Positions 51,381 to 61,564 are shown, counted from the stretch's first letter. The stretch: DNA of 64,000 nucleotides from Alkalihalobacillus pseudalcaliphilus (GCF_028610675.1 NZ_JAQQWS010000001.1:868001-932000); one strand, 5' to 3'. The notes: generated by a model from the letters alone, not told the origin. Made by a program: numbers and translations.

Positions 51381-53586
51381 TTTTCTTATCTCCTTTTTTC
51401 TTCTCGTCATCGGGATACTCAATTCGCTGATGGAATGTCCCTTTTAAGGTTTCACAAATTGAAATCGCGACTTGGTCAAGTTCACGTAGAGTTAAATCAG
51501 ATTCATCAAATTGACCATCTTCAAGTTTATCTTTAATAATCTTGCGGACAAGATTCACAATTTTATCAGGAGTTGGCTTTGAAATAGACCGAACAGCCGC
51601 TTCCACACTATCAGCAATTTGTACGATAGATCCAACCTTGGTTTGTGATTTTGGGCCAGGATACCTAAATTGAGTTTCAGGTAATTGCGTCTCACTATCT
51701 TGATTGGCCTTATGATAGAAGAACTTTAACAAACTTGTTCCATGGTGTTGTTCCGCGATATCAATGATTTCTTTAGGCATTTTATGTTCTCTCAGCATAT
51801 CTGCTCCATCATATGGATGGGCAGTAATAATCGTTGTACTAAGCTGTGGAGAAATTTTATCATGGGGATTATCCATTTTCATTTGATTTTCAATAAAGAA
51901 ATGCGGCCGTTTCGTTTTGCCTAAATCATGATAATACGAGGCAACCCTTGCCAGCAACCCATTTTCTCCAATTGCCTCACTTGCTGATTCGGCAAGATTA
52001 CCAACGACAACACTATGATGGTAAGTGCCCGGTGCTTCTGTCAATATTTTACGTAATAAAGGATGGTTCGGATTGGAAAGCTCAATCAACTTGGTTGTTG
52101 AAATGATTCCAAAACCAGCTTCAAAAAATGGGAGTAAACCTAAAGTCAAAACAGCTGCAATAAAAGCAGACAACCACGCGAATCCAACATGCATACCAAT
52201 TTCTACCCAACCACTCGGAACTACTTTCATAAACAGTAATGAGACGACGGTAAGGATATTAACAAGTGAAACATACATACCTGCTCGGAGGATTCTAGAA
52301 ACCTGATTGGACTCTCCGAGGAAAAAAGCTGCCGAAATAGAACTAAAAAATAAGTATAGTCCATACGTGAAATTAAAAGAGCCTGCCGCTTCTTGATTAA
52401 AGAAAATACTCCCAATAATTGCTAAGATAAAACTCATGAAGACGGCTACTCGTTTCGTTAATAATAACGTTAAGAGCATCGCTCCAACCGAAACGGGCAC
52501 CGCATATCCTAATCCCGTAATCGCTAACGATTCTAATAAACTAAAGACCTTTAACAAGATGACAGTCAATACAAAAATTAACGTAAACATGACTAAATGA
52601 CTGTTATTATGTTGCAGACTCGTTTTCGCTTCATTTATATGATAGCCAATCACACTCATGATTAATATAACCAAAATAGCCAATCCAATATATGGATATA
52701 AATTAATTTCATCATCTAATAAACCAACAAGACGAAGCTGTTCATAGACATCATGATTAACAATCTCGCCTTCCTTCACCAGTAACTGACCTTCCCTAAT
52801 CAAGACTGGTTCTATACTTTCAGCTGTTGCTTGCCTTAATTGTTCAGTTTGATCAGCATCATATATATAATTGGGAATGATGGCAAAAGACGCAATTTCT
52901 TTCATAGCATTAACAAGACGATTACTTAGCGTCGGTAAGTCAATTGAATCTTCAACTTGGTCCTTTTTTTCCCCTAAATCACGAATTGATATTTGCTCAT
53001 TCATTATATCAAACACAGCATTTGCCGTTGCTTCTTGGGCAATTTGTAGTTGCGAATCAGAAGACTCTAATAAAGTAACAATCGTTTCATCACTTAAATC
53101 ATTACTTGTTCCTATCGCTAGTGTTTCATGAATGTAGGCTAATTGTTCTTCACGTACCTCTTCCTCACTCGGTATCTCAACTTCTAACTCTTCTCCCTCT
53201 TCCAACTCTTCCTGCTGTTTTCGTAAATCTTCTTGCTCCGCTTCATAATCAGCCGCAACTTGTCGGATGAGTTCAAAGATATCTGTAACTTTTCCTACTT
53301 GATTTTGGGAATACTCTTGTTTCAAATCATAAACAGGTCCAATGGCGGCTACAGCTTCCTTTCGCCTTTCTTCGGTCGCTGCTTTGTGTTCCACGGTTAT
53401 AGGTGAACGAATATCTTGTTCAATTGCTTGGGATAATTGAATGTCAATTTTGTCTGGTATAATGTTACCCAGCATTAATATGTATAATAAGACCCCCATA
53501 ATTGCAAGAAGAGTAAAACGAATATAACGACTCTCTCTTAAACGTTTCCACCATTGGTACTGGTCAATTGGTTTACTTTTGCCCAA
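51364..53586 (-). CDS. pgpH: Cyclic-di-AMP phosphodiesterase PgpH (7TM-7TMR-HD)
   Basis: A 740-residue membrane protein: one N-terminal anchor (about 19-43), a large external domain (45-280), seven membrane segments (about 290-480) and a cytosolic HD domain with TYHHSVVVGNLAE, YYHDLGKT (HD) and EQHHGT. It hydrolyses the second messenger c-di-AMP. The TTG start has GAGGTG 7 nt upstream. In the phoH-pgpH-ybeY-dgkA operon. B. subtilis YqfF is the orthologue. Confidence 0.95.
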   Translation of the reverse strand: MGKSKPIDQYQWWKRLRESRYIRFTLLAIMGVLLYILMLGNIIPDKIDIQLSQAIEQDIRSPITVEHKAATEERRKEAVAAIGPVYDLKQEYSQNQVGKVTDIFELIRQVAADYEAEQEDLRKQQEELEEGEELEVEIPSEEEVREEQLAYIHETLAIGTSNDLSDETIVTLLESSDSQLQIAQEATANAVFDIMNEQISIRDLGEKKDQVEDSIDLPTLSNRLVNAMKEIASFAIIPNYIYDADQTEQLRQATAESIEPVLIREGQLLVKEGEIVNHDVYEQLRLVGLLDDEINLYPYIGLAILVILIMSVIGYHINEAKTSLQHNNSHLVMFTLIFVLTVILLKVFSLLESLAITGLGYAVPVSVGAMLLTLLLTKRVAVFMSFILAIIGSIFFNQEAAGSFNFTYGLYLFFSSISAAFFLGESNQVSRILRAGMYVSLVNILTVVSLLFMKVVPSGWVEIGMHVGFAWLSAFIAAVLTLGLLPFFEAGFGIISTTKLIELSNPNHPLLRKILTEAPGTYHHSVVVGNLAESASEAIGENGLLARVASYYHDLGKTKRPHFFIENQMKMDNPHDKISPQLSTTIITAHPYDGADMLREHKMPKEIIDIAEQHHGTSLLKFFYHKANQDSETQLPETQFRYPGPKSQTKVGSIVQIADSVEAAVRSISKPTPDKIVNLVRKIIKDKLEDGQFDESDLTLRELDQVAISICETLKGTFHQRIEYPDDEKKKGDKKNENDD

Positions 53587-53660
53587 AGCCTTTCACCTCA
53601 CCCATTAAAAAAGTGAGTAAAAATCATGGGTATATACCCATGACTCTAACTCTTCTTTTA

Positions 53661-54656
53661 TTATGTTAGTAATGGTCCATTGTTTTGGTTTTGCTCACTC
53701 TTATCGTTTTCGTCATAAGCTTGAATAATTTTTTGTACGAGAGAATGTCTGACAACATCCACTTGGTTTAGATAAATAAAACCAATATCCTGTATATTTG
53801 ATAACCTTTCGATCGCTGTTTTTAAGCCCGATTTCTTCCCACGTGGCAAATCAATTTGAGTTAGATCTCCATTAATCACCATCTTCGAGCCAAATCCTAA
53901 CCGAGTAATAAACATTTTAATTTGTTCACTTGTTGTATTTTGAGCCTCGTCTAATATGACAAAAGCGTCTTCCAATGTCCGACCACGCATATAGGCTAAC
54001 GGGGCAACTTCGATCGTCCCTCTTTCCATTAACCTCGTTGTATGTTCAACACCTAATACGTCATGCAAAGCGTCGTAAATAGGGCGTAAATAAGGATCAA
54101 CCTTCTCTTTTAAATCACCTGGAAGAAAACCTAAGCTTTCACCCGCTTCTACTGCCGGACGAGTTAAAACAATTTTTTTTACATAACCTTCCTTAAGTGC
54201 AGCCACGGCCATCACAACAGCTAAATAGGTTTTTCCTGTTCCAGCAGGACCAATACCAAAGACCATATCCTTTTTCTTAATCGCTGTTACATAATGACGT
54301 TGTCCCAATGTTTTGGCGATAATTGATTTACCCTTCATATTGGACGTTATTTTCTCATCATAGAGTTGGTCAAGTTCACTTAATTGGCCACGTTCAGCTA
54401 ATTGTACGGTGTACACGACATCTCTTTCAGTAATAGAAACCCCTTTACGTATAATGGCAATGAGTGCATGCAATGTTTTTTCTACCAGTAAAATGGACTT
54501 CTGTTCACCTGTAACAGATATTTCTTCCCCTCTTGTTACAATTGAAACATTTAGTAATCGTTCAATTTGTTTTAGAAACCTGTCATTCGGTCCGAATAAT
54601 AATTGGGGTTCATTCATATTCTCTGCATCTAACTTAAGCACTTTCATTTCTGACAA
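53661..54656 (-). CDS. phoH: PhoH family ATPase
   Basis: A 331-residue protein: an N-terminal KH-like segment (1-100) and a PhoH P-loop domain with GPAGTGKTYLA (Walker A, about 137-147), DEAQNTT (Walker B) and NGDLTQID. Often linked to YbeY and RNA metabolism. TTG at 54656 (GAGG 3 nt upstream) or ATG at 54647 (12 nt) could be the start; neither is ideal. It lies 5 nt after yqfD. Confidence 0.93.
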   Translation of the reverse strand: MSEMKVLKLDAENMNEPQLLFGPNDRFLKQIERLLNVSIVTRGEEISVTGEQKSILLVEKTLHALIAIIRKGVSITERDVVYTVQLAERGQLSELDQLYDEKITSNMKGKSIIAKTLGQRHYVTAIKKKDMVFGIGPAGTGKTYLAVVMAVAALKEGYVKKIVLTRPAVEAGESLGFLPGDLKEKVDPYLRPIYDALHDVLGVEHTTRLMERGTIEVAPLAYMRGRTLEDAFVILDEAQNTTSEQIKMFITRLGFGSKMVINGDLTQIDLPRGKKSGLKTAIERLSNIQDIGFIYLNQVDVVRHSLVQKIIQAYDENDKSEQNQNNGPLLT

Positions 54657-54661
54657 TAGCC

Positions 54662-55849
54662 TCAGTCTCCTTGAATAATCGGTTGTACTTGCATAATATC
54701 TTCAATAACTTCATAATGAATCTCTAGTATAACTTTACCATTCTCAAGGGTTTCGTGCAAAAGTTTTTCTCCATGTACCTCAGCGTTATCAGGCAAACGT
54801 TTCATCAATTCTTTTTTTGAAAATTCTTTCGCTTTTTCTATGGCATCCTCTTTACTATACGTCCGTTGGAAAGGGGTTGTTTCAGAAATCGTTGTTTTTT
54901 TATAAGCGAGAGGTAGCTCCCATTTTAAAAATTGAAATGGCTTCTCATCCTCAAACTCACGAAAATTCTCATACTCCGTTTTACCAAACCCCCATATTGG
55001 AATATCCAAGCCGAAAACTTGTAGATAATGTTTTTCCTTATGTTCACCCGTTAGATTAGTAAAAAGACTTTCAATCGATGTTTCAACATGAGACTTGTAC
55101 CAAATTTCACCACGTACAACGCCAACCGCTGGAACAATTTGCTCATTCCCTTCCTTACCGATATATCCCGAAATTAAAATGTCACCTTTTTGTACAAAAT
55201 CATTAGGTTTAACTAGAGCTTGACCATGCTCTACATAAATATCATGAATAATAGCTTTACGTGTAGAGACGAGATGGCGAGGGTCTAATAATTCAGCCCG
55301 TTCAGGTAATGTTTGTTCAACGACTTCAAATTCATAGGTCGTCCCTTTTTTCTTTACACCAACCCATGTTGCACCATCTAATTGTTCGGTTACATACGTC
55401 TGTATATCCTCTTCTGGAGGCAACTGAAATTGAAACTTACCTTTTTTTAACCCAATTTCATGAATAAGTTTTATGAGTTGCGTCTCGACTTGTGGTGAAG
55501 CTCCTTTTACCTCAATACCCCAAACCATATTAGAGCCTACAAATAACATAATCAAACATAACAATATTCCTACTACAAAGCCACTTCGGGTTAACATTCT
55601 TTTAAGAAAGAATGGAAGTCCAAATCTAGATGAGAAATGGACCTTTGACTCTGTCTTTTTGGCAATCGGACGAATTCGATGCACATTCTCTAAATCCATA
55701 TAAAATGAGATTCGTTTTTCTCCCACTTTTTTAATTTTCCACACTTCAATCCCTTCCTCTAAGCATCGATTCAGAAAATGTTCAGGAAAGGGGGCATCTA
55801 CATATAGCCTCACATACCCTTGTATTCTTTTGATAAAGAAATTTTTCAC
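54662..55849 (-). CDS. yqfD: Sporulation protein YqfD
   Basis: About 395 residues. A sporulation-stage membrane protein with one membrane segment (about 85-108) and a large external part; VRLYVDAPFPEHFLNRC at the start, GSNMVWGIEVKG after the membrane segment and W-EQTSIGE-like beta strands. The GTG at 55849 with GGAGGAGG 5 nt upstream is the likely start. It has the yqfC neighbour seen in B. subtilis, where both are sigma-E dependent. Molecular function unknown. Confidence 0.92.
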   Translation of the reverse strand: MKNFFIKRIQGYVRLYVDAPFPEHFLNRCLEEGIEVWKIKKVGEKRISFYMDLENVHRIRPIAKKTESKVHFSSRFGLPFFLKRMLTRSGFVVGILLCLIMLFVGSNMVWGIEVKGASPQVETQLIKLIHEIGLKKGKFQFQLPPEEDIQTYVTEQLDGATWVGVKKKGTTYEFEVVEQTLPERAELLDPRHLVSTRKAIIHDIYVEHGQALVKPNDFVQKGDILISGYIGKEGNEQIVPAVGVVRGEIWYKSHVETSIESLFTNLTGEHKEKHYLQVFGLDIPIWGFGKTEYENFREFEDEKPFQFLKWELPLAYKKTTISETTPFQRTYSKEDAIEKAKEFSKKELMKRLPDNAEVHGEKLLHETLENGKVILEIHYEVIEDIMQVQPIIQGD

Positions 55850-55872
55850 GGCTGTTCCTCCTCCTACTTCCA

Positions 55873-56154
55873 CTATTCATTGATAAAGCTAACCTGATCA
55901 ATTCTCCCTTCTAGCAATAGTTCTTCGGGTAATATCGTTTTTATAACAAATCCATCACCTTTGATGATTAGCTGTCCTTTTTTTAAACGTAATCGTAGTT
56001 CTTGATTTGAGAATCGTAATACTCCGCGATGATTTTCTATATAAATATGCAATTGACCTACCATCGTAATTCTCGGTAAATCCATTAAGATATCTGGAGG
56101 TAGTTGCCATTTCGTGGTGACCCATGATCTCATCTTCTGTTTAAGCTTCCTCAT
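55873..56154 (-). CDS. yqfC: Sporulation protein YqfC
   Basis: A 93-residue protein similar to the YabP/YqfC family (LPPDILMDLPRITMVGQLHIYIENHRG). The start ATG at 56154 follows GAAGGAGGG. Its stop lies 23 nt from the yqfD start. In B. subtilis a sigma-E-controlled gene required for normal spore formation. No clear sigma-E box could be fixed upstream. Confidence 0.92.
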   Translation of the reverse strand: MRKLKQKMRSWVTTKWQLPPDILMDLPRITMVGQLHIYIENHRGVLRFSNQELRLRLKKGQLIIKGDGFVIKTILPEELLLEGRIDQVSFINE

Positions 56155-56487
56155 ACACACCCTCCTTCTTTTCATTTTTATGTAGACGAAGTGAACGTTA
56201 TCACTTTATTTCCTATGAAAATAGAGAAAGATTCATGCATGACTGATTTGTTGTATTTAAATGAAAGTTACTTAGGGGGGATGGTACCTTTTTTCGAAGT
56301 TACCTTAAAACGACAATGAAAATGATTAATCGGAAGGGAACAGATAATGTCGGCATCATTTCGTTCCAAGTACAATGGTTATAAGTTATATTAAATCTCC
56401 TAGTTTATTTAACTAAATATCTTAAAAGGTTCTTTTTAATCAGTAAAAAAGCACAGTTGATGAATACCATCACTGTGCTTTTTTGCT
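56155..56487. other. Intergenic region with repeat fragment and terminator
   Basis: A fragment at 56257-56300 (ATTTAAATGAAAGTTACTTAGG) matches the leader of type 2 repeats. A strong bidirectional hairpin (AAAAAAGCACAGT/ACTGTGCTTTTTT, 56445-56484) ends the yqfB-like gene's unit. Confidence 0.6.
56445..56484. terminator. Terminator after the yqfB-position gene
   Basis: AAAAAAGCACAGT paired with ACTGTGCTTTTTT, inner GATG/CATC; strong in both directions. Confidence 0.9.
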
Positions 56488-57135
56488 TCAATATTTTCTT
56501 TGCGAAGCTTGCTCTTGATTGCTTCGTGCAAATGCTTGTCGTGGATTCCGAGCACGTGGCGGGCCTAATACTTCAGCCATGACCACAGCACGCATTGCTT
56601 CCTTACCAGATAATTGATTTAAATGTAACCCCAAATCATTAGAAGTTGTGCTTCGCTTATTTGATACTTGCTCCGTCTGCTGCTCAAACCTTTTAGCAGC
56701 TTCTTCTTGAGCTCGACTTAGCTCCGAAACGGCATTATTAACGTTTTTAAGCTGTTCACGTCTTCTATCTTTCTCTTTTTCCATATCCGTCTTTCGATCA
56801 TCAACGACCAACTCTTCATCCAAAGTAGGATAACGTTCAATCTTAGTCGGTTGCCTAGGTTCTTCGGATTGTACCTCAGGTTCTGGCTCGAAAAACAAAT
56901 CACGCCAATCTTTTATCTCACGTTGCTGTGTTTTCACAGGCCCTGCTTGAGTTGGTTGACCTTGACCATTTTGACCTGTTGGTCTTTGTTGTCTTTGTTG
57001 ACCAGAGGCTGTCCTCGGCTTTTGATTTTGCTCTTCGCCCGCTTCTGGTTTTGGCCGTTTAAATAAACTAAACAAAATCCCTATAGCGATAAATAGAAAA
57101 AGTGGGTTAGCTAATAAAAATTCAAATATATTCAA
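56488..57135 (-). CDS. Membrane-anchored, charged, disordered protein at the yqfB position
   Basis: A 215-residue protein: a short membrane anchor (3-22, FEFLLANPLFLFIAIGILFSL), then a long Q-, P-, R- and E-rich disordered region (25-165) and a conserved C-terminal stretch (LHLNQLSGKEAMRAVVMAEVLGPPRARNP, about 168-197). The start is TTG with GGGAGG 8 nt upstream. It lies 43 nt after floA in the operon position of yqfB in B. subtilis, but I cannot confirm homology. Probably a membrane partner of the FloA/NfeD microdomain; function unknown. Confidence 0.7.
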   Translation of the reverse strand: MNIFEFLLANPLFLFIAIGILFSLFKRPKPEAGEEQNQKPRTASGQQRQQRPTGQNGQGQPTQAGPVKTQQREIKDWRDLFFEPEPEVQSEEPRQPTKIERYPTLDEELVVDDRKTDMEKEKDRRREQLKNVNNAVSELSRAQEEAAKRFEQQTEQVSNKRSTTSNDLGLHLNQLSGKEAMRAVVMAEVLGPPRARNPRQAFARSNQEQASQRKY

Positions 57136-57178
57136 GCATAATTCCTCCCTTCAAGAGAGTCAGCTATTCAACTTACTA

Positions 57179-58183
57179 TTATTTTTGATTATCATGACCT
57201 TTTTCGTCATCTGTTGCTTTACTAATTGAATCTCTCATATCTGTGTCAGCCATAACATTTTGATAATTCATGTAGTCCATAACACCCATATGACCTTTTC
57301 TTAAAGCTTCAGATAACGCCATTGGAACTTCTGCCTCAGCTTCCACAACTTTCGCACGCATTTCTTCAACACGAGCTTTCATTTCTTGTTCTTGTGCTAC
57401 GGCCATCGCACGACGTTCCTCGGCTTTAGCTTGAGCAATTTTCTTATCTGCTTCCGCTTGGTCTGTTTGTAATTCAGCACCGATGTTTTTACCGATATCA
57501 ATATCCGCGATATCAATAGATAGAATTTCAAATGCCGTACCTGAATCTAAACCTTTTGAAAGTACAGTTTGAGAAATCATATCAGGGTTTTCAAGTACTT
57601 TTTTATGATCGTTTTGAGAACCAATCGTTGAAACGATACCTTCACCAACACGAGCAATAACTGTTTCTTCACCAGCACCCCCGACTAAACGGTCGATATT
57701 AGCACGAACAGTAATTCTCGCTTTTGCTTTTACTTCAATACCATCCATCGCTACACCGGCAATAAAAGGTGTTTCGATAACTTTTGGATTTACACTCATC
57801 TGAACGGCTTCTAATACGTCACGACCTGCTAAATCAATCGCAGCTGCACGCTCAAAAGATAATTCAATGTTTGCACGTTGAGCAGCAATAAGGGCATTAA
57901 CAACACGGTCTACATTACCACCTGCTAAATAGTGTCCCTCTAGACGAGATGTATCTAAGTCTATTCCTGCTTTCACCGCTTTAATTAGTGGATTAACAAC
58001 ACGAGCTGGAATAACTCGACGTAATCTCATCCCAACAAGCTCAAAGATTCCAATTTTTACGCCAGCAGCTAAAGCAGAAATCCATAGCATTACTGGTACG
58101 AATGTAAATAAGACTGACAATAGTACAATAATGATAGCAATGGCAATCAAAATCGTAATAGTAGTTGGGTCAATTCCATTCAT
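57179..58183 (-). CDS. floA: Flotillin-like protein FloA
   Basis: A 334-residue bacterial flotillin: one membrane segment (about 7-34), a GVKIGIFELVGMRLRR motif, a PHB-like domain (45-220) and a long C-terminal coiled coil rich in EA repeats (230-300). It organises functional membrane microdomains. Good AAAGGGAGG precedes the ATG. In the yqeZ-floA-yqfB operon, 15 nt after yqeZ. B. subtilis YqfA is the orthologue. Confidence 0.96.
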   Translation of the reverse strand: MNGIDPTTITILIAIAIIIVLLSVLFTFVPVMLWISALAAGVKIGIFELVGMRLRRVIPARVVNPLIKAVKAGIDLDTSRLEGHYLAGGNVDRVVNALIAAQRANIELSFERAAAIDLAGRDVLEAVQMSVNPKVIETPFIAGVAMDGIEVKAKARITVRANIDRLVGGAGEETVIARVGEGIVSTIGSQNDHKKVLENPDMISQTVLSKGLDSGTAFEILSIDIADIDIGKNIGAELQTDQAEADKKIAQAKAEERRAMAVAQEQEMKARVEEMRAKVVEAEAEVPMALSEALRKGHMGVMDYMNYQNVMADTDMRDSISKATDDEKGHDNQK

Positions 58184-58198
58184 AATAAATGCCTCCCT

Positions 58199-59524
58199 TT
58201 AAATTTCAGATTTTTTTTCTCGAACAACGATACGTGATCCAGACGTTTTTACTACCTGAACCTTTGTCCCCTGTTCAATATATCGTCCTTCTGTCACAAC
58301 GTCAAGGAATTCCTCCCCAATTTGTGCTGTTCCAGAAGGTCTTAATGGGGTTAAGGCTTCACCTATACCACCAATTAAGTCATTTCTTGTGACATTACTA
58401 ATGTAACCTTCTTCAGCTGTTGTTGCCGCTTGCAAAACAACCTTTCTCCATGGCCCTTTATCGCCAAAATAACGAAATAAAATAATCGCCGCAACCGCCG
58501 TTACTACTATAGCAATAACAATCGAAATGAGCATATGTGCTGTAGAATAACCACCCATCAACATCCCTGCTAAAATCGATATAATGCCTAATATTCCAAA
58601 CAAACCAAAACCAGCGATAAATATTTCTATTAATATCAATATCACACCAACAACAAAAAGTAAAATCGCTTCCATACCCGCAAAACCAGCAATCGTATGG
58701 CCAAAGAAAAATAATAATAACGCCGAAATCCCCATAATACCTGGGACACCAAATCCTGGCGAGTATAATTCAAGCACTAGTCCTAGGCTACCAATGGACA
58801 ATAAAATCGGAATAACAACTGGGTGCGTCACAAAACGAGCGATCTGCTCAGCGAAAGAAACTTCCATATTCGTTACATGAGCATCTTCTAGTCCAATAAA
58901 AGCTAGAACTTCATCAAAATTTTGCACCGTTGCTTCAGAATACTCAATTTCAAGTGCTTGTGAAGCATTGATTGTTAGGAATTCACCCGTTCCAAATTCA
59001 GGCAAGTCATATTCACTTGCCATCGCAATTGCATATTTAGGGTCTCGGTCATTAAGCTCAGCTGCTGTTTGCATACTACTCAACCAATACTGTTGCATTT
59101 TTTGATCAGCAGCATTCCCTGCTCCATCAATAATACCAGCAGAACCCATCCTAGCATTTGGAGCCATGACAATATAATCCGCGTTTAAGGAGATGTAAGC
59201 TCCCGCTGATATAGCATCTGTATTCACGTAGGCAGTTATCGGAATATCCGTTCTTCCCATTAACTTAGCAATATCATTAGCAGAATCAACAGCACCACCT
59301 GGAGTATGTATATCTAAGACAATATGATCCGCCCCTTCTTGTATCGCCTCTTCAAATCCACGCTCTAAAAATTTAAATAGTCCTCTTTCCACTGTTTGCT
59401 CAACAGGAATGACATAAACGAGTGGATCATTGGGCATTCTCGTTTCGCCACTTGATGAAAACGGAAGAAGAATGAAGGCAAAGAGGATACATAGCATAAA
59501 ACCAGTCACCCTAATTGTTTTCAC
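58199..59524 (-). CDS. yqeZ: NfeD-like membrane-bound serine protease (YqeZ)
   Basis: About 441 residues: signal anchor (1-25), a ClpP-like serine protease domain (about 35-225; catalytic serine probably in ARMGSAGI with lysine nearby), four or five membrane segments (230-370) and a C-terminal OB-fold (NfeD type, about 375-440). It works with FloA in membrane microdomains and, in B. subtilis, gives resistance to the bacteriocin sublancin. The GTG at 59524 has AAAGGAGG 8 nt upstream; the longer frame is an extension without ribosome site. Confidence 0.92.
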   Translation of the reverse strand: MKTIRVTGFMLCILFAFILLPFSSSGETRMPNDPLVYVIPVEQTVERGLFKFLERGFEEAIQEGADHIVLDIHTPGGAVDSANDIAKLMGRTDIPITAYVNTDAISAGAYISLNADYIVMAPNARMGSAGIIDGAGNAADQKMQQYWLSSMQTAAELNDRDPKYAIAMASEYDLPEFGTGEFLTINASQALEIEYSEATVQNFDEVLAFIGLEDAHVTNMEVSFAEQIARFVTHPVVIPILLSIGSLGLVLELYSPGFGVPGIMGISALLLFFFGHTIAGFAGMEAILLFVVGVILILIEIFIAGFGLFGILGIISILAGMLMGGYSTAHMLISIVIAIVVTAVAAIILFRYFGDKGPWRKVVLQAATTAEEGYISNVTRNDLIGGIGEALTPLRPSGTAQIGEEFLDVVTEGRYIEQGTKVQVVKTSGSRIVVREKKSEI

Positions 59525-59630
59525 GTAAAATTCCTCCTTTCTATCGTTGTCTTCCTTTTTAATACGAATGCGTTCAAAAAAGGTTTCACTTCTCATTTAA
59601 ATTCTACCATAATTAGTGCTAAAAACCTAG

Positions 59631-59668
59631 AAAACGCTCTGCTTCTCCAAGGAGAAACAGAGCGTTTG
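59631..59668. terminator. yqeY terminator
   Basis: AAACGCTCTG with inner CTTCTCC paired with GGAGAAACAGAGCGTTT; ends the rpsU-yqeY unit before yqeZ. Confidence 0.85.
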
Positions 59669-59678
59669 TACGCATTCA

Positions 59679-60122
59679 TTATGATAATTGTTGTTGCACT
59701 AGTCGATTCACTAATCCACCATCAGCTTTCCCTTTAACCTTAGGCATCAATGCACCCATGACCTTGCCCATATCTGCTTTGGAAGTTGCTCCAACTTGAG
59801 AAATGGTCTGAGTGACAATTTCATTGAGCTCATCTTCAGTAAGCTGTTTTGGCATATAAATCTCTAAAACCGCAAATTCATCACGGATTTTAGAAGCTAA
59901 GTCTTCACGGTTTGCTTGTTCAAACTCATGGAGGGAATCTCTGCGCTGCTTAAGTTCACGATTTAAAACCGTCAGGCTTTCGTCTTCTGTTAACTCACGA
60001 CCAAGCTTAATTTGCTCGTTCTGTAGCGAAGCTTTCACCATCCGGATAACAGAGAGCTTTAACTTATCTTTATTTTTCATCGCATTCTTCATATCAGTAT
60101 TTAAGCGTTCAAGAAGACTCAA
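59679..60122 (-). CDS. yqeY: GatB/YqeY domain protein
   Basis: About 147 residues of the YqeY family (LLERLNTDMKNAMKNKDKLKLSVIRM, MGKVMGALMPKVKGKADGGLV), which resembles the tail domain of GatB and may bind tRNA. It lies 20 nt after rpsU as in B. subtilis. The TTG at 60122 with GGGTGG 5 nt upstream is the likely start; a GTG at 60131 overlaps the ribosome site. Function uncertain. Confidence 0.92.
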   Translation of the reverse strand: MSLLERLNTDMKNAMKNKDKLKLSVIRMVKASLQNEQIKLGRELTEDESLTVLNRELKQRRDSLHEFEQANREDLASKIRDEFAVLEIYMPKQLTEDELNEIVTQTISQVGATSKADMGKVMGALMPKVKGKADGGLVNRLVQQQLS

Positions 60123-60141
60123 TGAATCCACCCTCTCACTA

Positions 60142-60315
60142 TTAGAACTTACGTTTTCTTGCTGCTTCAGATTTCTTCTTACGTTTCACACTAGGCTTTT
60201 CATAGTGCTTACGCTTTTTAACCTCAGCCAACGTTCCTTCTTTAGAGAGCGATCTCTTGAAGCGACGAAGTGCAGCATCAATCGATTCGTTTTTGCGAAC
60301 ACGAGTTTCTGCCAT
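60142..60315 (-). CDS. rpsU: 30S ribosomal protein S21
   Basis: A 57-residue highly basic protein: MAETRVRKNESIDAALRRFK, KEGTLAEVKKRKHYEKP and an R/K-rich tail. Component of the small ribosomal subunit near the anti-Shine-Dalgarno. ATG at 60315 after GGAGGGA. First gene of rpsU-yqeY. Confidence 0.97.
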   Translation of the reverse strand: MAETRVRKNESIDAALRRFKRSLSKEGTLAEVKKRKHYEKPSVKRKKKSEAARKRKF

Positions 60316-60604
60316 AATATATCCCTCCCTCCGAAACAACCAACTCATACGTGCGAACTATTAAAAGTGTGCACGTCTCAGTAAAGTATAATATATCAAT
60401 ATGATTGCGTCAACTAAAATTACCACATTTAAACACAATTCCACGAATAACTACGAAAATAGGTCTGTTTGGAATTAGATAAGACTCCTCCCATTCCCAG
60501 AGCAAATTACTTTAAGGAGGAAACACTCTCCACTTATTCATTTTCACTCAAAAAATAGACATGCTTTGGCACCTTGTCCCATACAGTATTAGAGGAGGTG
60601 TGTG

Positions 60605-61537
60605 ATGTTTAAAGAAGTATTTTCCTTACTCGCTGTCTTTATTGGACTTTTTTTATTTGGAATGATCGTCCTTAGAAATGGTTTTGCCCAAATTGGTCAG
60701 GAACGTCTTCGAGTAATCATCCTCAAAATGACCGATTCAACGTGGAAAGGGCTTCTTGTCGGAACATGCATTACCGCCTTAATTCAAAGTAGTTCTGCGA
60801 TTATGGTTATTGTCATCGCCCTAGTTGCCGCAAGACTACTAACCTTTCAACATTCAATTGGTATCATTTTAGGGGCCAATATAGGAACTACGATCACAAC
60901 TGAATTGATCGCCTACGAATTTACATCTTTTATAACACCCTTTCTGTTTATGGGTTTTATATTATTTTTAATTCCAGGAAGAGTTGCTTATGCATTTGGT
61001 TGTTTAACATTTGGTCTCTCCTGTATATTTATTGCTATGAATGGTTTACAAGAATTAGCTCACCCACTGGCCTCCATTAGCTGGGTGCATAACTTCTTTA
61101 ATACGACCAATGACCATCATTTACTCGGCATTCTGATTGGCGGCACTTTAACAGCCATTATTCATTCAAGTACTGCAACGATTGCGATTGCTATGGGATT
61201 TATCGGGGATCATATTTTGACTCTACCTGCTGGAATTGCTATTATGCTTGGTGCAAATATCGGTACATGCATGACCGCCTATATTGCTAGTATTGGAGCC
61301 GGACAAAGTGCCAAAATGGTTGCCTATGCCAACATCTGGTTGAATGTATTTGGCGTTATGCTTTTTATTCCACTTATTGGGATCTTAAGTCAATTTGTTG
61401 AAATGCTCACTTCCAACACAATGATGCAACTTGCTCACTCTAGCGTTATTTTCAACGTAGCTTGTTCGCTATTAATGCTGCCCTTTGTTCCTTTATTTAC
61501 ACGATTTATCTTATTCATGCACAAAAAAGCACTTTAG
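60605..61537 (+). CDS. yqeW: Na/Pi cotransporter family protein (YqeW-like)
   Basis: A 310-residue membrane protein with about eight hydrophobic segments and the duplicated Na/Pi signature: TCITALIQSSSAIMV with GANIGTTITTE in the first half, and GGTLTAIIHSSTATIAIAMG with GANIGTCMTAYI in the second. It should move phosphate with sodium. GGAGG is 6 nt before the ATG at 60605. B. subtilis yqeW occupies the same spot beside rpsU-yqeY. It converges with the EmrE-family gene at a strong terminator. Confidence 0.92.
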   Translation: MFKEVFSLLAVFIGLFLFGMIVLRNGFAQIGQERLRVIILKMTDSTWKGLLVGTCITALIQSSSAIMVIVIALVAARLLTFQHSIGIILGANIGTTITTELIAYEFTSFITPFLFMGFILFLIPGRVAYAFGCLTFGLSCIFIAMNGLQELAHPLASISWVHNFFNTTNDHHLLGILIGGTLTAIIHSSTATIAIAMGFIGDHILTLPAGIAIMLGANIGTCMTAYIASIGAGQSAKMVAYANIWLNVFGVMLFIPLIGILSQFVEMLTSNTMMQLAHSSVIFNVACSLLMLPFVPLFTRFILFMHKKAL

Positions 61538-61564
61538 TCGTTTATCCATCCTAAAGTGCTTTTA
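61524..61564. terminator. Bidirectional terminator
   Basis: AAAAGCACTTTAG paired with CTAAAGTGCTTTT between convergent yqeW and the exporter gene; overlaps the yqeW stop. Confidence 0.9.
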